Made by a program: the position numbers and the translations under genes. Positions 44,232 to 55,900 of a DNA stretch of 64,000 nucleotides are shown here, one piece after another. The stretch's first letter is position 1; each line of letters starts with the position of its first letter. The DNA comes from Ricinus communis (taxonomy: Eukaryota > Streptophyta > Magnoliopsida > Malpighiales > Euphorbiaceae): NCBI RefSeq assembly GCF_019578655.1, contig NC_063259.1, positions 3,708,001 through 3,772,000 of the forward strand, in the 5' to 3' direction. The notes under the pieces were generated by a model. The model saw only the letters and a list, made by a program, of their open reading frames with translations. It searched no databases and was not told where the DNA came from.

Positions 44232-45301
44232 CAAGCAAATCCTTCTCAGTAGTGGTATAGTGCTCTTGGGCATTTTTCAATGTCTTGCAAGCATAATAAA
44301 TAGGTTGGAACTTATTGTCAATCCTCTGTCCTAAAACAGCTCCAACTGCAAAATCACTAGCATCACACATTAGCTCAAAAGGCAGCCCCACCCCCATTTA
44401 GGTGAAACCATAATAGGGGTTGTAGTTAGTTTCTCTTTAAGTAATTCGAAGGCGTGCAAACAGTCATCCGAAAATATAAATGGAACATCTTTGACAAGAA
44501 ATTGAGTCAAAGGTCTAGCAAGCTTAGAAAATTCCTTAATAAACCTTCTACAAAAACCCGTATGACTAAGAAAACTCCTAACGGCCTTAACCGAGCTAGG
44601 GGGTGGCAACTTAGCAATAGTCTCTACCTTAGCTCTATCTACTTCCATCCCTACATGTGAAATCTTATGCCCTAGCACAATACCCTGTCTCACCATAAAA
44701 TGGCACTTTCCCCAATTCAGCATAAGGTTAGCTTCTACACAGCGCGCAAGCATACCCTCTAAATTAAGCAAAATATAGGAGAAAGAGTTACCAAATACCG
44801 AGAAATCATCCATGAACACCTCCATGGATTCTTCAATCATGTCATGAAAGATCAACATCATGCACCTCTGGAAAGCTGCAGGTGCATTGCACAAACTGAA
44901 TGGCATCCTCTTGTAAGTGAACGTACCATAAGAGCAAGTAAAAGTGGTTTTTCTTGGTCCTCAGGTGCAATGGGAATCTCAAAATAACTTGAAAAACCGT
45001 GAAAGCAATAAAATAAATGCCCTGATAAGCGCTCTAACATCTAGTCAATAAAAGGAAGGGAAAAATGGTCCTTCCGAGTTGCATCATTAAGCCTCTTGTG
45101 ATCAATGCAAACTCATATACCAGTTACTGTCCTAGTCGGTATTAGCTCATCCTTTTCATTCTTGACCACCATCATACCTCCTTTCTTGGGCACAACCTGC
45201 ACAAGACTAACCCAAGAGCTGTCAGAAATAGGGTAAATCAAACCTGCATCTAGAATTTTAATTACCTCCTTCTTGACTATTTCCTTCATGTTCGAGTTCA
45301 A
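44232..45301 (-). pseudogene. Athila-like reverse transcriptase and start of RNase H
   Basis: N-terminal KKEVIKILDAGLIYPISDS (45113-45301), then a broken finger/palm, MPFSLCNAPAAFQRCM, the catalytic FMDDFSVFG (near 44790-44815), VLGHKISHVGMEVDRAKV, and the thumb LPPPSSVKAVRSFLSHTGF, all in a 178-codon open stretch (44370-44906). The RNase H N-terminus follows (LMCDASDFAVGAVLGQ and YYACKTLKNAQEHYTTTEKD) and stops at YTF near 44232, where integrase sequence is joined. The motif FMDD rather than YxDD is usual for Athila. Confidence 0.87.
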
Positions 45302-45476
45302 TCGTCATTGTAGCTGTACCACTGGCCTGTAACTGTCCTCCGTCAGGATCTTATGCCAACAATAGCTGGGGTTGATTCTAGGAATGTCTGCAATCTTGTA
45401 TGCAAAGGCTCGGGGTACTTTCTAAGAGAGGCCAAAGTCATCTCCCTCTCCTTCAGAGTCTAATCAACTACAATGA

Positions 45477-45803
45477 TCATCGTCGGCTTCTCCGCCTCAT
45501 CAAAGTGCTAAGGTCAAAGGTAATAGTCTCATCACCTACTCTAAGCTGTAACTTCCTATCACACACATCTATAACAGCCCTAGATGTTGCAAGGAAAGGT
45601 CTACCTAGGATTAAAGGTACGCTACTCTCACCCTTCACATCCATAACAACAAAATCAATAGGAAATATAAACTTCTCTACTTTAACAAGTACATTCTCAA
45701 CTATTCCCCTAGGAAATTTCACAGTCCTATTCGCTAATTCTATGCTCATCCTAGTAGGTTTTGGCTCACTCAAACCTAATTCTATGCTCATCCTGCTAGG
45801 CAT
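45477..45803 (-). pseudogene. Athila-like protease region
   Basis: A 108-codon open segment with PTRMSIELANRTVKFPRGI, the linker VLVKVEKFIFPIDFVV and VPLILGRPFLATSRAVIDV. The last is the ILGRPFL motif of the retropepsin C-terminal half. The DTG active-site half lies upstream in degraded sequence. A ~45-bp stretch near 45735-45800 is duplicated (both carry ACCTAATTCTATGCTCATCC-like or GCTAATTCTATGCTCATCC-like words). Confidence 0.78.
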
Positions 45804-46150
45804 TAATTGATGCTATAAGCAGCTGAAGATTAACCTACCTTTTATTAAGGCTATATCGCAGATGCCTAGGTATGCGAGATTCTTAAAAGAGATTCTAAGC
45901 AACCAAAGGAAGCTGGAGGACTGGGGACTAATGACACTAAATGAGGAGTGCTCAGCCATTCTTCAAAACAAGCTGCCAGTAAAGAGGCATGATCTAGGAA
46001 GTTTCACTGTTTCCTGTATTATTGGTGATTTGCATTTTAATGATGCTTTAGCAGGACTACTCTTCTTATCCTCAGTTCGGGTAAGCTCTGTCACCTTGGG
46101 CTCTAGCTCATTCTTGGCTGGCTCATCCTGCACAATAACATATAATCAAC

Positions 46151-47092
46151 CTATTCATGGTCAGTAGAAGAAGAAGATGATGAAGAAGAAGCAAACATAC
46201 TTCTCATATTACAGTTTGCACTGTAGTACGGGCCACCACAAAACTCGCAACCAAGCTGTGCTGCTTGGACTAGCATTTGGAGCTGGTCTATCTTCTTAGC
46301 TAAAAGCTCCACCTGAGATACCAAAGCTGATGTAGAATCTACCTGGTTCACTGCTCATTCTCATCCTGACCTACTCGTAGAAGACTGCCACTGATATGTG
46401 TTTATGGCCATCTCCTAAATTAAATTTTGGGCATGCTCTGGTGTCTTACTATTGATGGCTCCACCTACAGCTGCATCTACCATCTGCATCGTGGCTGAGT
46501 TCAAGCCACTGTAAAAAGTCTACACGTGCATCCATAATGGAAAACCGTGGTGTGGGCAACATCTCAGTAAGTCCTTGTACCTCTCCCACGCATCATACAT
46601 GCTCTCATCATCAAACTGCACAAAAGATGAAATATCATTACGCATCTTTGCAGTCTTAGCACGAGGAAAGTACTTATAAAGAAATTTCTGAGCCAAAGAA
46701 CTCCAGGTGGTGGTGTTAGCTAGTAGAGACTATAGCCATCTCTTTGCTCTATCCTTCAAGGAAAATGGGAACAGCCTAAGCCGAATGGTATCATTGGTAG
46801 TCCCATTTATCTTGAAGGTATCACAAATCTCCAAGAAATTCGCGATGTGGGAATTAGGATCTTCACTGGGCAAGCCCCCAAACTGTACACTTTGCTGCAC
46901 CATTTGAATGACATTTGGCTTAATTATGAAATTGGTTGCTGCAATAGGTGGCCTCAATATATTAGTGTGCGTCACGTCCAAGGAAGGTCTAGCAAACTCG
47001 TACATCGTCCTGTTCGCTTCAGTGATGTTATTGTTGCCATCTCCCATGTCTATTGGTGTATGGACAAGAATCTCAATCTGCTCCTCCTCCAT
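46151..47092 (-). pseudogene. Athila-like gag pseudogene
   Basis: Open from 47092 (MEEEQIEILVHTP) for 120 codons, including IKPNVIQMVQQSVQFGGL and LRLFPFSLKDRAKRWL, which are hallmark gag capsid motifs of Athila. A stop near 46730 follows. Downstream pieces (TTTWSSLAQKFLYKYFP and YDAWERYKDLLRCCPHHG) are readable before further stops. The final block (46151-46351) has a cysteine pair CEFC and a later C, the remnant of a CCHC knuckle. It would form the retrotransposon particle; inactive. Confidence 0.85.
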
Positions 47093-47121
47093 GTCTAATT
47101 GCTTCCTCAGCTGCCTCCATG

Positions 47122-50100
47122 TTTATCATATTCATAAACATACCCATTTTAAGAGGTGGCTTTCTCATACTCAGAAATATACCCCTTGTACAGGGTTATT
47201 TTCTCATGTTCATAAATACACCCCTTTCATGAGGTTGGTTTCTCATACTCATAAATATACCCTTCTTACTGGATTGTTTCCTAATATTTATAAATATACC
47301 CCCTTACAGGGTTATCTCATATTAACAATTATAACGCTTTTACGGGATCGTTTTCTCAAACTCATGAATATATCCCTCTTACAAGGCTGTTTTCTCATAT
47401 TCATAAATACACCACTTTTACTGGGTCACTTGCTCATATTGACAAATATACCCTTCGTACGGTGTTGTTTTCTTATGTTAAAAAATATACCCTTTTTACG
47501 AGGTTGCGTTCTAATATTTACAAATAAACTCCTCTTACGGATTTGTTTTCTCATATTAATAAATATACCCCTTTTACAAGGCTGCTTTCTCATACTCACA
47601 AATATACCCCTCGTACGAGGTTGTTTTCTCATATTCATAAATATACCCCATCTACAGGATTGTTTTCTTATACTCGCAAATACAGCCCCTTTACGGTGTT
47701 GTTTTTTAATATTTACAAATAGACACCTCTTACAGAGTTGTTATCTCATTTTAAGAAATATACCCCTCTTGCGGGGTTGGTTTCTCATACTCATAAATAT
47801 ACCCCTCATACGGGGTTGTTTTCTCAAATTTATAAATATAACCCTTTTACGGGGTTGTAATATACCCCTTTTACAGAGTTGTTTTCTCATACTCATAAAT
47901 ATATCCTTTTTACAATGTTATTTTTCACATACTCACAAATATACCCATCTTAAAAAGTTGTTTTCTCATATTCACAAATATACTTATCTTATGCGATTGT
48001 TTTTTCATATTAAAAAATATACCCCTGTTATAGAGTTATTTTCTCATAACCATAAATATACTCCTCATACGGGTTGCTTTCTCATATTCATACATATACC
48101 CTTTTTATGTGGTCGCTTTCTCATACTCATAAATATACTCCATGTACAGGGTTCTTTTCTCATATTCATAAATATACCCTTTTTACGGGGTTATTTTCTC
48201 ATACTCAGAAATATACCCCTCTTATGGGGTTGTATTATACGATTTACAAACATATCCCATTTATGATGTTGTTTCCTCATATTAATAAATATACCCATTT
48301 TACGGAGTTGTTTTCTCATACTCACAAATATACCCCTCTTACGGGGTTGTTCTTTCATATTAAAAAATATACCCCTTTTGCGGCGTTGTTTTATCATACT
48401 CATAAATATACTCCTTATACGAGGTTGCTTTCTCGTATTCATAAATATACCCACTTTACAGGGTTGCTTTCTCATACTTATAAATTTACCCCTCCTACGG
48501 GGTTGTCTCTTCCTATTAATAAATATACCCCTTTTACGGTTTTATTTTCTAATACTCACAAATATACCCTTCTTATGGGGTTATTCTCTCATATAAATAA
48601 ATATACCCTTTTATGAGATTGTCTTCTAGCACTCATAAATATACCACTCTTCTGGTATGACTTTCTAATATTTACAAATATATCATGTTTAGGGATTATC
48701 TTCTAATATTAAAAGATATACCTCTTTTACGGGGCTGTTTTTTGATACTCATAAATCAACCCCACTTATTGGTTGTTTTCTTATATTGACAAATATATAT
48801 TTTTTACGGGATTGTCATTTCATACTCACCATTAAACCCCTTACAAATATACTTTCTTATGGGGTTGTGTTCTCATATTAAAAATGTATCCTTTTTATAG
48901 GGTTGTCATTCTATGACAATTCTCAACAGCTTACCCTCCTATCTTTTTTAGACCATAGAGTCTTTTTCTCATATTTACAAATATACCCCTCGTATAATTT
49001 CTCAAACTCTTACGGGGCTATTTTCTAATATTCAAATATACTCCACTTATAGGATTGTTTTCTCATATTAAAATTGTTTCGCTTTCACGGGGTTGTTTTC
49101 TTAGACTCACAAATGTATACCTCTTACAGGGTTTTTTTATCATATTCATAAATATACCCATTTTACTAGGCAGCTTTCTCATACTCACAAATATACCCCT
49201 CGTATGGGGTTGTTTTCTCATATTCATAAATATACCCTTTTTACGACGTTGTTTTCTTATACTGACAAATATATCTCTATAACGGGGTTGTTTTCTAATA
49301 TTTACAAATATAACCCTCTTACGGAGTTGTTTTCTCATATTAAAAAATATAACTTTTTTACGGGATTGTTTTCACATACTCAAAAATATACCTTTCTGAC
49401 GGGGTTGTTTTCTCATATTCATAAACATACCCCTTTTACGGGGTTGCTTTTTTAGACACATAAATATACCCCTCTTACGGGGTTGTTTTATCATATTTAT
49501 AAACATACCCATTTTACAGGGTGGCTTGCTCATAGTCATAAATATACTCCTTATACAGGGTTGCTTTTTCGTATTCATAAATATACCCCCTTTATGGGGT
49601 TGCTTTCTCATACTAAAAAATATATCCCTCATACGGGGTTGTCTTCTCATATTAATAAATATACCCCTTTTGCGGTATTGGTTTCTCATACTTACAAATA
49701 TACCCTTCTTACGGGGTTGTTTTCTTATATTCATAAATATACCCATTTTATGAGATTATTTTCTAACACTCATAAATATACTGCTCTTCCGGGGTTATTT
49801 TCTAATATTTATAAATATATTCCTTTTATGGGGTTGTCTTCTAATATTAAAAGATATACCGCTTTAACGATGCTGTTTTCTGATATTCACAAATCAACCC
49901 CACTTACTGGTTGTTTTCTTATATTGACAAATATACACTGTTTACAGGGTTGTCTTTTCATACTCACCATTATACCCTCTTATGGGGTTGTTTTCTAATA
50001 TTTACAAATATACTCCTCTTTACGGGGTTGTTTTGTAATATTAAAAAATGCACCTCTTTTACAGGGTTGTTTTCTCATAATCACAAATATACCCTACGTA

Positions 50101-50567
50101 CGGGATAGTTTTCTCATATTAAGAGATATACCCTTTTTACGGTGTTGTTTTCTTATACTCACAAATAAACCTCTTTTGCGGGGTTCTTTTCTAGTATTTA
50201 CTAATATATCCCTCTTTTGGGGTTGCTCTCTCATACTCACGAATATACCCCTCTTACGGGGTCGTTTTCTAATATTTACAAATGTACCCCTCTTTCGGGA
50301 TTTTTTTCTCTTATTAAAAAATATACCCCTTTTGCAGGGCGATTTTCTAATAATTACAAATATACCCCTGTTACAGAGTTATTTTCTAATATTAATAAAA
50401 ATACTCCTTTTAAGGGGTTGCTTTCTCAAACTCACAAATTTACCCCTCGTTCGGGTTCTTTTCTCATATTCATAAATATACCTATTTTTGAGGTTATTTT
50501 CTCAAACTCACAAATATATCCTTCATACGAGATTATTTTCTCATATTTATAAATTTACCATTTTTAC
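47122..50567. repeat. 39-bp minisatellite array, block E
   Basis: The array resumes directly at the Athila truncation. A 452-codon open frame (46908-48266) begins in antisense gag sequence and runs into the array only because 39 is a multiple of three. A ~55-bp non-monomer insert lies at about 48909-48965. Segment 49120-49520 parallels 53010-53400, and 47125-47470 parallels 53370-53720, monomer by monomer. Confidence 0.94.
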
Positions 50568-50892
50568 ATTTCAGTCAAAAAAGCTATGGGAATTTCCCCA
50601 TACCATAAGTAATTGAGCGTGAGAGCCAAATGAATCGAAAGATTCATGTTTTGGTTCGGGAAGGGATCATGGAAGTTTTGCAATGAATGGAAAGATAATC
50701 TACTTTCATTAACGGATTTATTAGATAATCGAAAACAAAGGATTTTGGATACTATTCGAAATTCGGGAAGAACTACGTGAGGGGCCATTGAATGCCTAGA
50801 AAAGCCCGGGCCCGCTTACGGAAAGTGGAAATAGAAGCAGATCAGTTTTTAATGAATGGATACTCTGAGATAGAACGAGAAAAGTTGAATTT
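50568..50892 (+). pseudogene. atpF: Nuclear plastid insertion: atpF intron end and exon 2 start
   Basis: The segment reads into the plastid ATP synthase CF0 subunit b gene. From about 50712 the translation gives LTDLLDNRKQRILDTIRNS, then after a frameshift the [11 protein letters not shown] region and (in another frame) the KVEIEADQF and [12 protein letters not shown] motifs of AtpF exon 2. The upstream 140 bp is the 3' end of the group II intron, with a domain V hairpin at about 50623-50659 capped by GAAA. Extra bases (a G near 50766, a T in domain V) and substitutions relative to the expected gene show decay after transfer. It lies between two 39-bp monomer blocks, so it is a nuclear plastid DNA insertion and not functional. 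Confidence 0.9.
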
Positions 50893-51539
50893 TCATTCTC
50901 ACAAATATATCCCTATTAAGGTGTTGTTTTCTAATATTGACAAATATGCCCCTCTAACGAATTTATTTTTTCATATTAATAAATTAATCCCTTTTACGAT
51001 GTTATTTTCTCATACTCACAATTATACCCCTCTTATGGAGTTTTTTTCTAGTATTCATGAATATACCCCTTTTACAGGATTGTTTTCTCACACTCATAAA
51101 AATATACCCCTCTTCCTGAGTTGTTTTCTAATATTTACAAATATAACACTGTTACGGGGTTATTTTCTTATATTAAAAAATATACTCTTTTTATGGAGTT
51201 GTTTTCTCATACTCACAAATATTACCCTCTTACGCGGTTGTTTTCTCATATTCATAAATATATACCTATATATGAGGTTATTTTCTCATACTCACAAATG
51301 TACCCTATTGACGGGGTGACTTTCTAATATTGATAAATATACCCCTTTTACTACATTATTTTCTCATTCTCACTAATATACCCATCTTAGAGGGCCATTT
51401 CTAATATTTACAAATCTACTCCTCTTACGGGATTATTTTCTCATATTAAAAATGTATCGCTGTTATGGGGTTGTTTTCTCATATTAAAAAATGTATCGCC
51501 TTTACAGGGTTGTTTTCTTAGACTCACAAATATATGCCT
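50893..51539. repeat. 39-bp minisatellite array, block F
   Basis: About 16 monomers between the plastid insertion and the solo LTR. It ends in TGCCT, the target site of the next element. Confidence 0.92.
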
Positions 51540-52999
51540 TGATAAGCATCATACTACACATGTCATGCCCGATTGTTTACATTTTGATGCATGATTATCC
51601 TGTTTTATCTAGAATCACCTGTCTTTTGTTTCCGTTCTCGTTTCAGGTCATTTTTGAAAGACACCATCAATAATCGAGGGAAATCACGTGTGATTACCCG
51701 ACCAAAATCTATCAAATTGGGCGAGGACTAGCACTGAGGTCGAGCACGGCCTGGACTCCGGCCGTGCTGAATTGCCAAGAAGCTATCCCCAATTGTGCCA
51801 TTTCAGCATGGGTTCCGAAGCCACCACGGCCTCCAGCACGACCTGTGGTAGATCAGCACCGGCTTGGGCACGGCTTGGAAGGAGTCAGCATAATATACTC
51901 CATGATTCAAGACCGCCTCGACCTCGCCATGTCGACCATCATACCTGGACCTCGCCATGTCGAATCAACTATATAGGCAATTTTGAATTCTTTTAGAAAT
52001 GACACGAATTTTTGACTCAATTCCAAGACACACACTTAATCAATTATTTCCTATACCTCAATTGTAGACCTTGAGAGATAAAATTCATCAATTGAAGGAG
52101 GGATTTCACTTGTTCCAACATCGAATTGAAGATCAAGACAAACTTTGGGAGCATTCAAGAGGCAACTAGGGTTTGAGATTTTGAATTTGCAAATTTAGGG
52201 TTTCTCATTCAACTTGAAAGAGAAGGGTGTACATGCCTTTAATTTTCTTTTCCTTATTTTGTTCCTTAATTGCTTTAACCATGAACATGAGTAGCTAGAT
52301 CTTTTGAACCCATTGGGGTTCACATTTGTTGATGGATTATGCTTAATTGTTAGATTTGTAATTATCATTCTTGCAATCTTCTTGCTATTTAGTAATAAAA
52401 GTTTGATTCAGTTAATTTGAGACGTTGAATTAATTGTTTGTGGGTTGTTTCTTGACATTGAGAAATTCTTGTTACAACTGGACATTGAATAGTAAGAACT
52501 AGTAGTTAACACTTAGAGATAAGGTTGATTTACTCACCGGATTAAGAATTAATAACTCTTAATAGTTTTAAATCATGCTTAATGCTAATCTGTAGTAATC
52601 CGATAGGAAGAGATTCCATTAGGTTAGTGCAGGTTTAGGAACTCGGTAAGCTTGAGAGAGGAACCGGGTTCAATTCAGGATTTAGGCACGGGTAAGCAAG
52701 ATCGGCAATCCATAAAATCCATTTTTAGAATTCCATCACTTAAGCCCCTTTTGGGTTTGTTTCTCACTTTGCAATTGTTTTCTTTGACTGTTCGTTGTCC
52801 TTCATTTACTTATTTGCACTCATAACCATTAGCTGGTAACGTTAGAACTTTCACACCCTATTTGAGACTAGATAACATAGCAAACAGTAGTAACTCTAGG
52901 TTCACCCGATCTCCAAGGATATGACCTTGATACTCACTAGTGCTAGGCTACATCGGTAGGTTCACTGCCTTAGGTGTAGGTTGCATAAATAGCCCATCA
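51540..52999 (+). mobile_element. Solo LTR of the Athila/Tat-like family, TGCCT target duplication
   Basis: A 1,460-bp element starting TGATAAGCAT and ending AGCCCATCA, flanked by TGCCT at 51535-51539 and TGCCT at 53000-53004. It is in the opposite orientation to the solo LTRs at 11859 and 19215: its 3' end (CTCACTAGTGCTAGGCTACATCGGTAGG split over 52931-52959) matches their low-coordinate ends in reverse complement. A TATA-like ACTATATAGG lies near 51967. Palindromic GGCCGTGCTG-type motifs lie at 51745-51880. No coding region. Confidence 0.88.
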
Positions 53000-55900
53000 T
53001 GCCTCTTAAGGGGTTGTCTTATCATATTCATAAATATACCGATTTTACGGGGCAGCTTTCTCATACTCATAAATATACCCCCTTGTATGGGGTTGTTTTC
53101 TCATATTCATAAATATACGCTTTTTACGAGGTTGTTTTCTTATATTGATAAATATACCTCTCTAACAGGGTTGTTTTCTAATATTTACAAATATAACCCT
53201 CTTACGGGGTTGTTTTCTCATATTAAAAAATATGACTTTTTTACGGGGTTGTTTTCACACACTAAAAAATATACCTTTTTGATGGGGTTGTTTTCTCATA
53301 TTTATAAATATACCTCTTTTACGGGGTTGTTTTCTTAGAAACATAAATATACCCCTCTTACGGGGTTATTTTATCATATTCATAAAGATACCCATTTTAC
53401 GAGGTGGCTTATACTCACAAATATACCTCTCATAAAGGGTTATTTTCTCATGTTCATAAATATACTCCTTTTATGAGATTGGTTTCTCATACTCAGAAAT
53501 AGACCCCTCTTACTGGGTTGTTTCCTAATATTTATAAATATACCCCCTTACGGGTTTATTTTCTCATATTAACAATTATACTGCTTTTACGGGGTCATTT
53601 TCTCAAACTCATAATATATCCCTCTCGCAAGGCTGTTTTCTCATATTCATAAATACACCACTTTTACTAGGTTGCTTGCTCATATTGACGAATATACCTC
53701 TTATACGGGGTTGTTTTCTCATGTTAAGAAATATACCCTTTTACGAGGTTGGTTTCTAATATTTACAAATAAACTCCTCTTGTGAAGTTGTTTTCTCATA
53801 TTAATAAACATATCCCTTTTACAAGGCTGCTTTCTCACACTCACAAACCTCGTATGAGGTTGTTTTCTCAAATTCATAAATATACTATTTTTACAAGGTT
53901 GTTTTCTCATACTCGCAAATATAGCCCCTTTACAGGGTTGTTTTCTAATATTTACAAACAAACCCTTCTTACAAAGTTGTTTTCTCATTTTAAGAAATAT
54001 ACCCTTTTTACGGGGCTGGTTTCTCATATTCATAAATATACCCTCATACGGGGTTATTTTCTCATATTCATGAATATAACCCTCATACGGGGTTGTAATA
54101 TACCCCTCTTACGGAGTTGTTTTCTCATACTCATAAATATATCCTTTTCACGATGTTATTTTTCACTTATTTTTTTCATATTCATAAATATACCTCTTTT
54201 ACGGGGTTGTTTTCTCATACTAAAAAATATACCCCTCTTCTAGGGTAGTTTTTTTTCTAATATTTATAAATAAATTCCTCTTACGGGGTTTTTTTTCTAA
54301 TATTAAAAGATATACCCCTTTTACGGGGTCATTTTCTTATATTGACAAATATACCCTTTTTAAGGGATTATTTTTTTATAATGAGAATATACCCCTTTTA
54401 AGGGGTTGTGTTCTCATACTCACTAATATACCTCTCTTACGAGGTCATTCTCTAATATTTACGAATATACGCCTCTAATGGGGTTGTTTTGTCATATTAA
54501 TAAATGTACCACAATTGCAGAGTTGTTTTCTAAGACTCATAAATGTACTCCTTTTACAAGGTTGTTTTCTCATACATAAATATACCTCTTTAAGGGGTTG
54601 TTTTCTGATATTTACAAATAAACTCCTCTTACGGAGTTATTTTTCATACTAATAAATATAACCCTTTTATAGGGTTTGCTTTTTCAAACTCAAAAATATA
54701 CCCCTCGTATGGGGTTGTCTTCTCATATTCATTAACATACCCCTTTTACGGGGTTGTTTTCTCATACTGATAAATATACCCCTCTTTCGGAGTTGTTTTC
54801 TAATGTTTACAAATATATCCCTCTTATGGGTTGCTTTCTTTTATTAAAAGATATACCACTTTTACGGAGTTATCTTCTCATACTTAAAATTATATCCCCC
54901 TCCCCCTTACGGGGTTATTTTGTCCTATACATAAATATACATTGTTTACGGAGTTATTTTCTCATACTCACGAGTGTACCTACTTACACAGTTGTTTTCT
55001 GATATTGATAAATATACCCCTTTTACGGGGTTTTTTATTCATACTCATAAATATACCCCTCGTATGGGGTTGTTTTCTCCTGTATATAAATATACAAGTT
55101 TTACGGAGTTATTTTCTCATACTTACAAATGTGCCGCACTTACAAATTGTTTTCTTATATTGATAAATATGCCCCTTTAACGGGATTGCTTTATTTACAT
55201 GTTAACAAATATACCCCTTTTACGCGGTTGTTTTCTCATACTTACAAATATGCCCTTCTAATAGGGTTGTTTTCTCATATTCATAAATATACCCGTTTTA
55301 CGGGGTTGTTTTCTCATACTCACAAATATAACCCTCTTTCGGAGTTGTTTTCTAATATTTATAAATATATTCCTTTTACAGGGTTGTTTTCTTATATTAA
55401 AAGATATACCCCTTTTATGGGGTAGTTTTCTCATACTCAAAAATATATCACTTTGTTTTCTTACATTCAAAAATATACACCTTTTACGGGGTTATTTTTT
55501 CATACTCACAAATGTGCCCACTTATGTGGTTATTTTCTTACTTTGTCAAATATACCCCTTCTATGGGGTTGTTTTCTCATACTCACAAATATACCCCACT
55601 TACGGGGTTGTTTTTAATTATTTACAAATATACCTCTTTTACGGGGCTGTCTTCTCATACTCACAAATATATCTTTTTTACGGGGTTGTTTTCACATATT
55701 AAAAAAATGCCCCTTTTACGGGGTGGTTTTCTCATACTCCTAAATGTATCCTTTTTATGGTGTTGTTTTCTCATACTCATAATTATACCCCTCTTACGGG
55801 GTTATTTTACCATATTCAAAAATATATCCTTCTTATCGGGTTAGTTTCTCATACTCACAAATGTAACGCATTTACAGGATTCTTTTCTTATATTGACAAA

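Larger units (their letters stand above)
43120..47121 (-). mobile_element. Athila-like Ty3/gypsy remnant, gag-pol part
   Basis: On the minus strand: gag, protease, RT, part of RNase H, then the integrase C-terminal region and a non-coding stretch with repeated ACACGGGCCGTG-like palindromic motifs (43130-43450). It is truncated at 47121, inside the gag N-terminus, with the satellite directly adjacent and no 5' LTR. Family assignment rests on the FMDDFSVFG RT motif and the gag/protease style. Stretches 45310-45476 and 45805-46150 hold only degraded gag-pol linker sequence. Confidence 0.85.

Noticed and set aside
46908..48266. A 452-codon open frame, the longest on the plus strand outside the viral cluster
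   Set aside because: Its first ~60 codons are antisense to the Athila-like gag and the rest is satellite; it is a chance fusion.
50712..50892. A functional ATP synthase subunit b gene
   Set aside because: Only the intron end and about 60 codons are present, with frameshifts, inside satellite DNA.
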